A DNA stretch of 5,681 bases, from positions 1 through 5,681 of the forward strand of contig JAFQJX010000094.1 in the NCBI GenBank assembly GCA_017397205.1. Reading direction: 5' to 3'. The stretch comes from Clostridia bacterium (GTDB lineage: Bacteria > Bacillota > Clostridia > Oscillospirales > CAG-272). Shown here piece by piece: positions 5,166 to 5,681 of the stretch. The first letter of the stretch is position 1. Every line of letters starts with the position of its first letter. The position numbers and the translations under genes were made by a program. The notes under the pieces were generated by a model. It ran no database searches and was not told the origin of the DNA. It saw nothing but the letters and a program-made list of their open reading frames with translations.

Positions 5166-5681
5166 ACACAAGCGAGCTTTTATCCCGTATGACCGAGGTG
5201 ACGCTGGAGGCGGGGAAATTCCTGCTTTCCCAGACCGTCGCCGTGAACAATCACAAAACGGCAAACGACCTCCTGACCCAAAACGACCTGGAAACGGAGG
5301 AGTTTATCATTGCACGTCTGCACCAAACGCACCCCGACGTGCATATCGTCAGCGAGGAATACAACCCCGATTCCACCCCCGAGGGGCTGACGGTGGTGAT
5401 TGACCCCATTGACGGCACCTGCAACTATGCCGTGGGGCTGCCCCTGTTCGGCATTCAGCTTGCCCTCTTTGACGGAGGGGAGTGCCTTGGAGCGGTGCTC
5501 CATTTTCCCGTCAGCGGCGACACCTTTACCGCCGAAAAGGGACAGGGCGCCTATCACAACGGCAAGCGCATCACCGTGAGTCCCGAAACCCCCGCAGGGG
5601 ACGGCGTGCTGCTCATCAGCGACTATTACGGCGGCATGGATATTCCCATGGAGCGACAGTTTGACCTCGTGCAGGCGCTCC
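5162..5681 (+). CDS. Inositol-monophosphatase-family phosphatase (5' part; continues beyond window)
   Basis: The frame from GTG 5162 stays open to the window edge, giving 173 codons of a family that is usually about 260 residues. Metal-dependent phosphatase motifs are present in order: HKTANDLLTQND (31-42, the family's K-x-x-x-D-x-x-T element), IVSEEYN with Glu65/Glu66, and DPIDGTCNY with Asp81, Asp84 and Thr86, which bind Mg2+ and phosphate. The C-terminal half, with the third metal Asp (usually in a WDxA motif), lies outside the window. Relatives hydrolyse inositol phosphates, fructose-1,6-bisphosphate, 3'-phosphoadenosine 5'-phosphate or NADP, and this fragment cannot decide between them. 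The start overlaps the previous stop as GTGA, and a strong AAAGG is embedded upstream, so the two genes share a transcript. Whether the enzyme serves the TIR protein or is a housekeeping passenger is open. Confidence 0.92.
   Translation, partial: MNTSELLSRMTEVTLEAGKFLLSQTVAVNNHKTANDLLTQNDLETEEFIIARLHQTHPDVHIVSEEYNPDSTPEGLTVVIDPIDGTCNYAVGLPLFGIQLALFDGGECLGAVLHFPVSGDTFTAEKGQGAYHNGKRITVSPETPAGDGVLLISDYYGGMDIPMERQFDLVQAL

Noticed and set aside
5180..5557. 125-codon minus-strand open frame near the right edge
   Set aside because: The plus strand here encodes IMPase motifs (SEE, DPIDGT) in a frame open to the edge, so the minus frame is a shadow.
1..5681. Mobile element, CRISPR array or tRNA
   Set aside because: No terminal inverted repeats with a transposase, no regular repeat-spacer pattern and no cloverleaf-like sequence were seen.

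Overview
The window looks like chromosomal DNA from a GC-moderate Firmicute of the class Clostridia, probably a gut lineage. This rests on AGGAG/AAAGG ribosome-binding sites, sigma-A type promoters (TTGACA-17-TATCAT, TTGCAA-17-TATAAT), U-tract intrinsic terminators, and proteins that resemble clostridial esterases. The genus cannot be named from the sequence alone, and there is no rRNA, tRNA, IS element or CRISPR array.

Layout from left to right. (1) A perfect 20-bp-arm palindrome with T-tract (1-44) is an intrinsic terminator, probably closing a gene left of the window. (2) A monocistronic plus-strand gene (196-1218) with its own promoter encodes a cytoplasmic alpha/beta-hydrolase of the acetyl-xylan-esterase/Abhydrolase_7 type. 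(3) A bidirectional terminator (1275-1304) and a T-rich, repeat-like spacer separate it from a convergent minus-strand gene (1374-2129), which encodes a small SGNH/GDSL hydrolase. (4) A 186-bp divergent intergenic region carries one good promoter in each direction. (5) A plus-strand gene (2316-5165, 949 aa) encodes a three-part protein: an N-terminal TIR-like domain, a NACHT/STAND P-loop ATPase, and a C-terminal helical/TPR region. (6) A plus-strand gene starts at GTG 5162, overlaps the stop of the previous gene by four bases (GTGA), and runs off the right edge. It encodes an inositol-monophosphatase-family phosphatase.

The two left-hand genes look like independent metabolic hydrolases that act on esters, possibly acylated carbohydrates. 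The right-hand pair is the interesting part. TIR-NACHT-TPR is the architecture of bacterial NLR-like STAND proteins, where C-terminal repeats sense a trigger, the NACHT module oligomerises, and the TIR effector typically degrades or converts NAD+. Tight coupling to an IMPase-family phosphatase could mean a two-gene system in which the phosphatase acts on a nucleotide or sugar phosphate linked to the TIR reaction. It could equally be an ordinary housekeeping enzyme sharing the transcript. The promoter of the pair carries an inverted repeat across its -10 element and a leader hairpin just upstream of the start codon, so expression may be controlled.
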